NCBI GenBank assembly: GCA_027422505.1
Contig: JAPQWV010000494.1
Coordinates: forward strand, 186,001-250,000
Direction: 5' to 3'
DNA from: Craterostigma plantagineum
Taxonomy: Eukaryota; Streptophyta; Magnoliopsida; Lamiales; Linderniaceae
Length of the DNA: 64,000 nt
Below the pieces are notes generated by a model. It was not told the DNA's origin, searched no databases, and saw nothing but the letters and a program-made list of their open reading frames with translations. The translations under genes were made by a program, and so were the position numbers. Below are positions 20,312 through 30,699 of this stretch, piece by piece. The first letter of the stretch is position 1. Each line of letters starts with the position of its first letter.

Positions 20312-21500
20312 TGCGGCGCCCCTGACTCCTACCGCCCATTCTTACTACTAATTTATGTGACTGCATGTGATATAAATAAAATCTATATACGAAAATTCGT
20401 ACAAAATTTTTCCTTTTATATAAAGGAAACCCTTCTATACAATACAAAATATTCCTAGGACATATATACAAGGTAGAGTGCGCATGCGTGTTCAAAATAA
20501 CCTATCGGCCCGCCACTCAGGTCGCATCCATGTACACACTGCCACCTCAAAAGTCCTCCGGAAGCTTCAAAATTTGGCCTCGCCTTAAAGATCACGTACC
20601 GTGATCCCGTGAACCTACAACACATAAATACGTGGAATGAGCTTATAAAGCTCAGTAAGTGAAAGCCATGCATGCCATGCACGTGCCCTAAATTCGCAAA
20701 GGCATCCGCGCCAATGCTCCCTAGACCTCATATTTTTCCTTGTATTGTCTTGTCATAGAGGGCCCTCGGCTATCTTGCTATGCACCATCATAGAGCTCGA
20801 ATCCACTATAAATAAATATAAGTGGCAATACCCACTCAAGGTAGGCTAACCCTAGGGCGCCTTTTCTGTCCCAAGGTGGTTTCATACGCCACGCGGACGC
20901 TTCACACTGGTAGCCTAATCTGAGGTAGTCGACACCAGAGGTACCCTCGGTGTCGCTTACTCCCTCAGCTCGCACCCTCCAGGTTTCACGACCCGCCATG
21001 AGGGCATTAGCCCTAAAATCATGTCTTTTGTACATGTCATGTCATAACGGTAACGCCATACGACGTCACCATGGTAGCATAGAAGAGTCGTGACTCAACT
21101 GTGAGTGGACATCAGACGCCCATATCGGCGAATCTTTATCGCTCTCAGGCGATCGTATATTATGCACGCTATCATATCATGCCTTTTGTTCTAACGTGCG
21201 TGCACATGCTCATGTCATGAATATGCGTGTCATGCCATAATATCATGTAATTAAATCATGCGTGTCATATAACGCAAATAATTCACGTAGGAAGTCACAT
21301 AAAATCATAGAACATATAACACATAATTTTCATGCCCATATAGTTATGTGTTGTAAATGGGACTTCCACTTACCTGGTAGCTACTAAATTTATCGTACTG
21401 TAAGTCGTAAACCTTCAAACCCTAAATATAGAAACATATAAAATTAGGGTTTGTTAGTCTAGTTATATTTCACTAAATGACTTTATTTAGAAAATCCTAA

Positions 21501-21534
<34 letters not shown>

Positions 21535-23327
21535 TTATAAGTTTCAAAACCCTAAATTTTTAAACTGTGACTTAAATTGGAAAATACCTTTATTATCATA
21601 ATCGGTTTATTACACTTTTGGTCTTCTATAAACTCATGGAATTAATTATATTATCTCTAATTTGTGATTTATTCTTTATGACACCTATCACCTTACTTCA
21701 TGATTACAAAACACGTCACTTGCTTCATGTTTTGATTTCATTGGTCAAGCTTGTATTAAGGTGTCATTTTCTCACTTCTACTAATTCATAAAATGTTATT
21801 TTGTTACCTAAAGTCACCTAATTCATCAAATAAATCTCTCGTGATTGGTTAAAAAGAAACATATAAGTTCTCGACATTTTAACGAAATTACAACCTAGTA
21901 TATATATATGCATAGATTTCGAGACATGTTTATCGACATCATGAACAACGACTTTGAGATTGGCGGTAGAACAATTCTTGACATAAGATACAACATGACT
22001 TCGACATTTTCATAATATTCTCAACATAGTATATAAACTTTCGAGACCTGCTTTGATATTGTAACCAAGATGTCGAGTATATTAGGCTTTTTTACGGGAT
22101 GTCGAGAGGTACATCGGCCTTATAAATGAGATGTCGAGATTTTATATGATTCCAAATCAATATCATAAATAAAATTCACTATAAAATATAAAATAAAATC
22201 TCGTCATGGCTCGATATTTTCCTCGACATTTCCTATCTTGTTCCTTTAAATCTCGAAATTGTTCTTATCAATCTAAAAGTCTCGAAACTTATAATCTGGA
22301 AAAAAAATCTTATAACTATTCAAAACATCCTATAGAATAATCTACTTTGAATTCGATCCTTAACAGTTTGAAGGTTGTATAAACCTTATCAAAACCCTAA
22401 AAATCAATAATTAGAACCTTACTTTTAAGTAAAACCTAAAATTATGCAACGGTTAAATTGCTAAGATCTTATCATGTTTAAGCATGAATTTAAATATATA
22501 AGTTCAGATAGAGATTCATACCACTCCTAGCTTTAAAGCAATCTGTATTCTCGTTCCTCTTCTGCTTCTAAGTCCTCGTGCGTTAATGTTAATGCATTTG
22601 GGGTTTTTGTCTTTTATTCCTAGAGTTAACGTGTGAATTAGCAAATGACACCACATCTTATTCGATTCTTGTCCTTATCTTATCATTATTTTAATTCCTT
22701 TCTTATTCATTTGGGGTTTGCGTGTGGCATAATACAAGGACATGGGTATTTCTTTTTCTTAGTTCTTATCCTAACTTAGTGAAATAACGATTGTAATAAT
22801 ATTATTTATAGTTTTCCCTTCATGCTTAAGTAATCGAACCATTTAATAATTCTAATATCTTGATCTCTAATGGCTCGAACTTCCCTTTCATTATTCTTTA
22901 ATCTTTATGAAGATTTTGAGTTTTAAGGCATTGAATTCTAATGGTTTCGAGCTCGATAAATCTTCGAGCTTTAAATGTTCGGGTTTCATGAGTTTCGATT
23001 CTTAAAAGTTTTGAAACCTTGATGCAAATTGTAAAGATATCGAGTTGTTTAATTAATTTAAATATTTTGAGGTTGATTTATCAATACCTAATATACTAAA
23101 TCAAATCTTCTAGGTTAGCATGTCATGTACTAGAAACCCTAAAATCAATAACTAACCTAAATTAAGTTAATTCTTCAAATTTCTAATTCACATATGTCAT
23201 GGTAGCATATAACGTGAAATCATTTAAACATATAAAAATCACAAAACATGTCTCATGCAGTCACGTAAGTCAAATAATATGTATGCCTATTTATTGGCCG
23301 GCTTACTTACGGGACTCGGGTACTACA
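20312..23327 (-). repeat. 5' LTR of the Gypsy element
   Basis: 3,016 bp, aligned end to end with 12655-15665. Differences are scattered substitutions and small indels. A (TTA)n microsatellite at 21503-21534 is expanded relative to the partner LTR. A 75-codon sense frame (20455-20682) is open in both LTRs but has no recognised domain. Confidence 0.95.
21503..21534. repeat. TTA/ATT microsatellite in the Gypsy LTR
   Basis: About ten ATT units. The equivalent site near 13857-13880 in the other LTR is shorter and interrupted by a G. The two LTRs were identical at insertion, so the change happened in place. Confidence 0.85.
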
Positions 23328-23332
23328 GTACC
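23328..23332. repeat. Target-site duplication of the Gypsy element (right)
   Basis: GTACC, identical to 12650-12654. Confidence 0.95.
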
Positions 23333-24269
23333 GAACCGTAACCCGATTCGAGTGCGAATTTCGACCCAGTCTTTATTCGTGAACCTTACTATAGATTATA
23401 GTACTACGTATAAACCCTTCGGCTGTGTCCCAATCGAGTGAGACCCGTGGTCTATGTCAAACTCACTATACTCGATTCTATGATAAAACGGGGACGAGGC
23501 AAATTACCAAACTACCCTCCATGTCTAGCATGAGTTAGTTCAATACCTTGGCCAAGGATTTCGTAATTTCTCGCCGCCGTCCTCATAGGGCACTTATCTC
23601 GATTACTTGTGAGACTGTGAATCCGTACTCGTCGGTCTAAGCCCGGCAATCACAAATCGTCATCAAGACCGCATCTGGCCCGCTGACCCATGCAACAGCA
23701 AATCGGGTCGAGGGGAACCAGTGACAGTCGAGACTTCGAAGTCAACTCCGTCAAAGCCCCTTTCGGTCTAAGGTTCACGTAGACTGTTATAGTGTTGGCG
23801 TCGGTCATTGACACTCCTTGAGTAATAAGCCATGTTCGACCGTACGACCCGTGAGTCAGTGTCCATGAAATGATTCAATCCCTTGATTCGACTCGCATCA
23901 CAAGTCATGACCTCCGCTTCCAAGCGGGATATCGGCACTCGATAGGTCATCGACAAATAAGCCGTAATCGGTTATCCAACACCCAACTGGAGCCTAAGGC
24001 TTACGGACTTTTAATGTTCGAGGTTAAGAGTCCACTGGTGCCTTCCTCTCTCATACCCATCGAGAACATTGACTCAACTCGACACCTTTGGATTTGTTCA
24101 TTTATTGCTTTACCGGATGCTTAGTAAAGTACTCTTATATCCAATAAACGAACAACGCCTTTCAATAAACACATAAAAATATCTTATTACGTAAAAGGTC
24201 GAATGATAAATAAGCTAATGCCCTATACAATCTAATCCTCGTATAGCATTCGAGGGCATATTCCTAACA
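23333..24269 (-). repeat. 3' LTR of Copia element 1, proximal part
   Basis: Second piece of the split LTR, ending on the plus strand at ATTCCTAACA (minus strand start TGTTAGGAAT). It includes about 405 bp (23376-23780) that the 5' LTR lacks. Sum of both pieces is about 1,920 bp. Confidence 0.92.
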
Positions 24270-24807
24270 GTCTCCCACTTGTCAATGCCATGCGTTGTTT
24301 GGAACTTGTCCAAGACATCGCTCCACCGTTGAGCATAAAGACGAATCCTGAAGTGGATTTTCGGTCGTCCACGTCAGACTGGAAATACGAATCCGTATAC
24401 CCTTCCACTTCCAATTCTCCATTACCGTAGACCAGCATCATATCTTTAGTCCGTCCGAGGTACTTGAGGATAGTCTTGACTGCTGTCCAATGTTCCTTAC
24501 CAGGGTCAGCCTGAAACCGACTTACTACGCTCACAGCGTACGCCAAGTCAGGTCGCGTGCAAAGCATCGCGTACATCAAGCTACAATGTTCCTTATCCCT
24601 GATTGCCTGGTCATAGGTAGTGGGATCGTCTCCGATGTGCCCTTCCATCGCAGCAACCTCGTGCTCGATGTGGACCATCCCGTATCTCTCAGGCTGGCGA
24701 GATACTCTACCCGACCTGCGCAAGTCAGGTTGCGCCTCGGACTGCTCTAAGGTGTCACCCGACACTGGAGTTTGTGAATGCGCTTCTGAATACTCACCAA
24801 GAGTCAC
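24270..24807 (-). pseudogene. Copia 1 RT/RNase H remnant with internal deletion
   Basis: The frame opens with the linker after integrase (RRSGRVSRQPERYG, then DDPTTYDQAI) and then jumps directly to LMYAMLCTRPDLAYAVSVVSRF, near the RT/RNase H border. The whole RT catalytic core, including the YVDD motif, is missing. RNase H follows with ELEVEGYTDS and DDRKSTSGFVF. It is itself cut after MSWTSSKQR, before the second catalytic region, and the frame then runs into the polypurine tract. The product cannot reverse transcribe. Confidence 0.85.
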
Positions 24808-26235
24808 TTCGCGACCCGCTCCACCTTCTCGAACGAAATCTTGTTTGAGAAAGTGAGCCTGAGGCTACAACGATTCTCTGATCGTCGTGGAAGTAAAACT
24901 GGTATCCCATGGAATCCTCAGGATACCTGACAAAATGTCCTTTCACAGCCTTCGATTCCAGTTTATCCACCTTGAGCTTTTTCACAAACGCGGGGCAGCC
25001 CCAAATTCTAATGTGATTCAAGGTCGGTTTTCATCATGTCCATATCTGATACGGAATACGATCGACACACTTTGTAGGACATCTATTCAGAATGTGTGCC
25101 GCTGTCAACAGGGCATGACCCCACAATGATACGGGCAGGTCTGTATAGCTTAGCATTGATCGGACCTTATCCAACAGAGTTCGATTTCTGCGTTCGGACA
25201 CACCGTTCAACTGCGGTGTTCCGGGCGGTATCATCTGTGAAATTATCCCATTCTCTTTCAAGAACTCGTCAAACTCGAGGCTCATGTACTCACCACCTCG
25301 ATCTAATCGAACGGCTTTAATGCTCTTTCCAGTCTGATTTTCCACCAAAGCCTTGTACACTTTTAACCATTCAAAAGTATCAGACTTATTCTTCATGAGG
25401 TACACCTTGCCAAAGCGAGAGTGATCATCAGTGAAGGTAATGAAATAATGGAAGTTACCGCGAGCCGCTACCCCGAACGGTCCGCAAACATCGTGTGGAT
25501 CAAACCGAGAAGTTCTGCGGCTCTCGTAAAAGTCCCTGTGAAGGGCGACTTGGTCATCTTTCCAAGGATACAAAATTCACAAGTTGGATAGGGATCAGAC
25601 CCAAGCGGCTTTATAACGTCGGTTTTCTCCAACTCATGAATCTTCTGTGCTCCAGCGTGACCGAGTCGAAGATGCCACATCAATCTCGAGTTCGACTCCA
25701 ATTTTCGTTTGTTGGTGACTATATTCACAGTTTTTATTTTATCTTCGATATTTAGGTAATACAACCCATTCAGTAAACTTGCACTTCCGACGCAATTGTT
25801 TCCAAAATAAATATTGCATATATTATTATTAAAACGGAACTCATAACCGTTTTCGCTCAAAACGGGAACAGAAACAATATTCTTAAGCCCCTTGGGCAAA
25901 ACCAAACAATCGGAAAGCAGTAAACTATGTCTAGTAGATAAAACTAGAGTTCTTGATCCAATGTGGGTCGCCAGTACACTATGTCTGCTTCCTATGTTGA
26001 TCATGATCTCTCGATCCGCCAGCTTCCTACTTCGTTCCAGACCCTGGTTCGAAACACAAATGTGAGCACTAGCTCCCGAGTCTAAGATCCATGAAGCGGA
26101 ATATACTGTCATAGAACAATTTATTTCCAAAACGTAAAGTTCTCCTGAGGCTGCTAGCTTCGGGCAATTGCGCTTCCAATGGCCAAGCTCATTGCAGTGA
26201 AGGCACTTATCCGTCGGCTTGGCGCCTTTGAACAC
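24808..26235 (-). pseudogene. Copia 1 zinc knuckle, protease and integrase, frameshifted
   Basis: From high to low coordinates: CCHC knuckle CLHCNELGHWKRNC near 26200, protease WILDSGASAHIC near 26080, the GAG_pre-integrase zinc region MWHLRLGHAG...CEFCILGK (25570-25700), and the integrase core with a frame change around 25500-25520. The downstream frame has FITFTDDHSRFGKVYLM, LDRGGEYMSLEFDEF and SERRNRTLLDKVRSM; the catalytic Asp and Glu positions survive, but the first Asp is split by the shift. A C-terminal part IRIWGCPAFVKKL follows at 25021-24794 after another break. Integrase would join cDNA to the genome, but this copy is not translatable as one protein. Confidence 0.88.
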
Positions 26236-26946
26236 ATTCTTCTTGGCCTTGCCTTTTGAAATCGTCCTTTGAGCTTAGTGGGCTTGTCCGACTTTTTCTT
26301 TGTACTCGACCCTCGAGTCTTAGCATTCGCGACAAGAACAACTTCCTTTCCTTTCACCTTCTTCATCTGAGTCTGCACTACCGACAACTGGTTCATTAAC
26401 CCAGTCAATGTCATCCCGGCCTTGTTCAGATTAAAGTTCACGATGAACAAATTGAAGGAAGGTGGGAGCGACTGAAGTATGAGATCGTTCTGGAGTTCGT
26501 TATCCATGATAAAGCCCAGTGCCTCGAGTCTTTCGATCCAATCGATCATCTTGAGCACGTGCGCTCCGACGTCACTACCCTCAGCCATTTTACAATGAAA
26601 TAGTTGCTCCGTCAGGAATAGCGAGCACTCCTGGAATGTTCACCAAAACGCTCCTTCAAATGAAGCAAAATGGCGCCCACTTCCATTTCCGAGTGAGTGC
26701 GCTGTAACTCATTGCTCATGGAAAGAAGTATATAGCCCTTGACCTTTGGCTCGTCTATCTGCCATTTGGCTACGCAGTCCGGTCTTCGTCACTCGCATCA
26801 GTCCCTGGGACTTGCGGTACGGGGGAATCGAGGACATAAGTCAGCGACTCCATACCTAGGACTATCCTCAGGTTACGGAGCCAGTTCACGTAGTTTGGTC
26901 CCACCAAACAGTTTCTCTCAAGCAGCATAGTAATTATGTTCGTCAT
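26154..26946 (-). pseudogene. Copia 1 gag, frameshifted
   Basis: Gag begins at an ATG at 26946 with MTNIITMLLERNCLVGPNYV and WLRNLRIVLGMES, the UBN2-type gag start. It breaks after DASDEDRTA near 26770. A second open part (26588-26154) has HVLKMIDWIERLEALG, LILQSLPPSF and LTGLMNQLS, matching the capsid C-terminal part. Between them the frame is disrupted. The last part runs into a basic linker before the zinc knuckle read in another frame. Confidence 0.85.
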
Positions 26947-28746
26947 CGCAGTAAATAGAAAGAAATGTAAAGCTGCAGAAAATAAAGATCTAATTAGGTT
27001 TATCTTATCATTCATCAAGCGCAAGAAAGGACTTATCATTTCGCTTGACTCCCACTATTTTTCTCAAAAAACTATCCTCCCGAGAAGAGTTTCGGAAACC
27101 TCGTTAAAAGTTTCATAGTGGAGTTGATGTCCCGGATTCGACTAGACGCGCCTCAGCCTTTAACGCAATATTTGGCTCATCTTATCGAAGTCACGTCGAA
27201 CGTGAACTTATCCAATAAGAGTTTCAAATATTTTAGTCTCAGTCATTGACCCTCACGGCTAACACTGCTTATTGGGTTTAACTGCCTAAGTCTGACCTAT
27301 CAACTTATGCTCAAATCGCACAGAGTACCGCCCCTTGCTGCCATACGCTTCGTGGGGGCGGACTGGAATGACGAGCGGCGTCCAAGACGCACCCGAGACG
27401 CTAACACTGGGGCGGGATATACGACGCCAACTTACTCGGAACAAATCGCAAAACTCCCCAATGCTAGACATCTCAAGCATGATAGAAGATAGGAATCCAA
27501 TTCCTTTACCCACTTAGTATTTGTCAAACGGGAGAATAAACCATCTCACATAAGATCACATAAAACATGCATGTCATTTCAAAAACCAACGCATGTAGGT
27601 AGTAAATTGACCCTAGGAAAATAAACTACAAGACAACACAAGCGGGTTAATTCTAGCCTATCCCTATTACACGCGTCTTCAAAAGACCTCGGGTCGTCGC
27701 ACGGGTCTTGAAGTCGTCACACGTCCTTCGTCACTCGAACGGCCTCAAAGTCACTGAACGTCCACCACATTGTCACCGCCGGGGGGTTGCCTTCCATCAA
27801 ATGGGACCTCGTCTAATCTAATAAAATGGTAAATTACAACACGGGGGAATCATAAGTCCCGAACAACCCGTATAAAACAAATACAACCCGGGGGGACGTG
27901 ACCCTTAACACATGACCCGGAAACCAAATTTCTAAACCCGCAAGTGCGCCTTAAGTCACATCCATAATGAGCACGTTGCCAATTACATGATTTTAAAGAG
28001 AAACGAAAATTGGGCCTTAAACGGGCCAAGCCCATTAAAAGGCCAGTTAAGGCTTTGAGCATGAATCCCTGACATAGCTGCCGCGACTCAAATCGCTCAG
28101 CCGTCAAAACACGCCGGAGAGCCATGGCGGAGAAGGCCGTCGGCGTGGAGTCCCGCTGGAGCCGGTGCCGCCACCGCCGGCGACGCCACGCCGCGCAACG
28201 TGCGCGTGTTCAGCCGGTAGAATACTGCCGCGACTCCCTCGTCGCCTCAGCCCCTTCGTGCCGAGTCACTGCCTCGCCGGGAGAGATCACTGCCGCAGAG
28301 TTCCCGCCGAGACGGAGTCGCTGCGGCTGTCTTGCGCAGCGCGCACCGTGGGCACCATCGCAGTCCGCGCCCCGCGGACGATCTCAGCCGGGCCGCCGCA
28401 CCTGGCGGCGGCGCTGCCCGGGGATGGCACCTAAGCCACCATGGCTGGCGTCAGACCCAAGGTTCGAGGCTGATCGGGCCTGCTCAAAGCAGCCTGATCC
28501 CGCGGCTGTACCGTCGTTACGGCGCCCGCAGCCCGCGCGCATCGCGCGGCTGCCCGAATCCAGCCGTCGCGCGGGTCCCTATCCTGTTCGTGGTTCATCG
28601 TCAGCTGTACCGCACAAGTTGGTGGCCGTGGGTTGGCAAATGACGCATCGGTAGCCCAACGACTGTCGAACCATGTCGGCTTTTCGATCGTCTCCCGCGC
28701 GCCTCGTTTCAATTTAAACACGTTATGATTCTGATCACGACCGCCT
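26947..28746 (-). other. Long 5' leader of Copia element 1
   Basis: About 1.8 kb between the primer site and gag, with a strikingly GC-rich half (about 28090-28660) and an AT-richer half next to gag. The same leader, in the same order, is found at 60696-62509 in Copia element 3. No sense-strand frame is convincing. An antisense ORF is listed separately. Confidence 0.75.
28124..28654 (+). CDS. Antisense ORF in the Copia 1 leader (176 aa, unknown)
   Basis: A 176-codon frame on the strand opposite to the element, starting MAEKAVGVESR and rich in Arg, Ala, Pro and Ser. A related frame starting MAEKAVSVESR lies antisense in the leader of Copia 3 (61311-60463). The two share the start and the region around GRSQPGRRT and AACSKQPDPAA-like text, but the middle is read in different frames because of indels. 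No domain is recognised. GC-rich DNA has few stops, so chance is a real possibility. Antisense ORFs are known in some plant LTR elements, which makes it worth recording. Confidence 0.25.
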   Translation: MAEKAVGVESRWSRCRHRRRRHAAQRARVQPVEYCRDSLVASAPSCRVTASPGEITAAEFPPRRSRCGCLAQRAPWAPSQSAPRGRSQPGRRTWRRRCPGMAPKPPWLASDPRFEADRACSKQPDPAAVPSLRRPQPARIARLPESSRRAGPYPVRGSSSAVPHKLVAVGWQMTHR

Positions 28747-28758
28747 GCTCTGATACCA
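28747..28758 (-). promoter_or_regulatory. Primer-binding site of Copia element 1
   Basis: Minus-strand TGGTATCAGAGC next to the LTR border at 28760; initiator-Met tRNA type. Confidence 0.93.
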
Positions 28759-28759
28759 C

Positions 28760-30272
28760 TGTTGGGATACCCGATGTCTACCGGAGACGCCACGACCCCG
28801 GGTACGGTGCGGAACAAAACTTTTCCGGGTTCCTTTATTGCCCTCGTTGCTCGTCAGAATAGTAACACATAGACATGTAATAGAGCGGGTCAAATCTGTA
28901 GAGAATTACCAGTTGAAGCGAGTGGCAGCTCCTCGTCCTTTTCTTCAAGACTTCGTCGATGGTGGTGGATGGCACTAGATCGTCACGCCGACCTCGCAGT
29001 GTACCACGGAACCAGTTCTCTAAAGATGGCTAGAGAGAACCGAGCCGTCGCGTGAGAGAAGAGTGTTTTTGTTCGGTGTGTGTTTTGTGCCTTTATGGAC
29101 GAAATTTTCACTCGAAATTATGAAATAGGGCTGCCCTATTTATACTATGGTATATTCAAAAATCCCTAGGATATCTCAAAGATATGGTTTTCGATATTAC
29201 TCCTTAAGTGGAGAGATTTTTGCCATATATTTCTCTCCCTTATTTAATTCAAAATTCATATAAGGATACTTACCATAATTAGACAACTAACTTAAATACT
29301 AAGTCAAACAAAGTATATTTAAATATGGCATAAAATTCGAAACTTAATCCAAGATTAATTTTGAAATTTTCACCTTAAAATAAATAATATTCCAAATACA
29401 TTATTTCCATATTTATATTTAATTTTCGAAATTAATTCCCAAGGCATAATTCGAAAATCAGCTTAGGGTCAAATTCCAATTTTACCCTCAAGCCTTTTAA
29501 GCACTTGGCCAAGCCCAAGTCTCAAAGTTAGTTTGATACGAAGTCCGACTTCTGTCCATTAAACGGCTCGAGGTCCACTAAGGCGCGACCCAACGGCCCA
29601 AGGCCCGTTAAGGCCCAAAACACTTTCTATCCTTATCAGTACACATTGATGTTCCTTTTTAAGCCCGACTCTCTAGGTTCGACTCAATCGGCAAGAGAGG
29701 AATCCAAGAGTCCGGCAGTTACCTAGCCAATCCCGCAGTACCGGATCGTAACCCGAGTCGAGTGCGAATTTCGACCCAGTCTTTAGACTACTATAGTGTT
29801 GTCGTCGGTCGTTGACACTCCTTGAGTAATAAGCCATGTTCGACCGTACGACCCGTGAGTCAGTGTCCATGAAACGATTCAATCCCTTGATTCGACTCGC
29901 ATCACAAGTCATGACCTCCACTTCCAAGCGGGATATCGACACTTGATAGGTCATCGACAAATAAGCCGTAATCAGTTATCCAGCACCCAACTGGAGTCTA
30001 AGGCTTACGGACTTTTAATGCTCGAGGTTAAGAGTCCACTGGTGCCTTCCTCTCTCGTACCCATCGAGACAGTGACTCAACTCGACACGTTTGGATTTGT
30101 TCATTTATTGCTTTACCGGATGCTTAGTAAAGTACTCTTATATCCAATAAACGAACAACGCCTTTCAATAAATGCATAAAAAATATCTTATTACATAAAA
30201 GGTCGAATGATAAATAAGCTAATGCCCTATACAACTAATCCTCGTATAGCATTCGAGGGCATATTCCTAACA
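28760..30272 (-). repeat. 5' LTR of Copia element 1
   Basis: 1,513 bp, plus-strand limits TGTTGGGATACCC to ATTCCTAACA. It matches the rejoined 3' LTR except for a missing internal block of about 405 bp near 29785. The minus-strand TATA box TATAAATA lies at 29137-29144. Confidence 0.93.
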
Positions 30273-30277
30273 GTTTC
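30273..30277. repeat. Target-site duplication of Copia element 1 (right)
   Basis: GTTTC, identical to 11667-11671. Confidence 0.9.
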
Positions 30278-30699
30278 CTTGCAGAAGACAGAAATAAAGT
30301 AATTATATTTACGCAAGTGTGTTTCCTTGAGTTGATGCATCTAGTATTAGTAAAGGGTGTGCGAACACTTGTGGCCTTGCAGAGGACAGAACTAAAGTAT
30401 TTATAGTTGTTGATTGCCTAAAGATTATAAATATCTCGACCATCACCTTTTCGAAGCGATATATAAACTTGAACAATATTATACATGGTGCTCAAAATTC
30501 CAACATTTTTTGTGAGTGTCATGGATACTGGGGCATCTCGCCCATGATCTTTTATATGTTACACTGCCTAATTAATATTGTGGGGTATCATACACCGGAA
30601 AAATCGACGAATATTGCATGTAAATGTTTAGATTATCCACCGTTAGTTTGGCGACTTTACAGGCATCTAGTTCTGTAACTAGTTCACTATCTTTTGTAT
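30278..30699. other. Short non-coding stretch
   Basis: Sequence joined to 11666 before Copia 1 inserted. It contains two similar pieces (CCTTGCAGAAGACAGAAATAAAG near 30278 and CCTTGCAGAGGACAGAACTAAAG near 30373), about 95 bp apart. No gene is seen. Confidence 0.5.

Larger units (their letters stand above)
12655..23327 (-). mobile_element. Tekay/Del-like Gypsy retrotransposon, near-complete (10.67 kb)
   Basis: Two long LTRs (3,011 and 3,016 bp), initiator-Met primer site, gag-pol on the minus strand, polypurine tract, and perfect GTACC duplications. Domain order gag, zinc knuckle, protease, RT, RNase H, integrase, with a chromodomain-like C-terminus marks it as a chromovirus, most like the Tekay (Del) lineage. 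Gag-pol has one in-frame stop and two closely spaced frameshifts near the RNase H start. LTRs look near-identical by eye, so the insertion is the youngest well-dated event in this part of the window. Confidence 0.95.
11672..30272 (-). mobile_element. Copia element 1, minus strand, with nested Gypsy insertion
   Basis: A Copia-type LTR retrotransposon of about 7.9 kb once the nested Gypsy element is removed. Order on the minus strand: 5' LTR (28760-30272), primer site, long leader, decayed gag, protease, integrase, end of RT/RNase H, polypurine tract, and a 3' LTR split in two. Both ends carry GTTTC. The RT core is deleted and several frameshifts are present, so it cannot move by itself. It belongs to the same lineage as elements 2 and 3, sharing a gag start motif of the type MTNIIT-LLERNCLVG. 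The finer Copia clade is not assigned. Confidence 0.92.
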
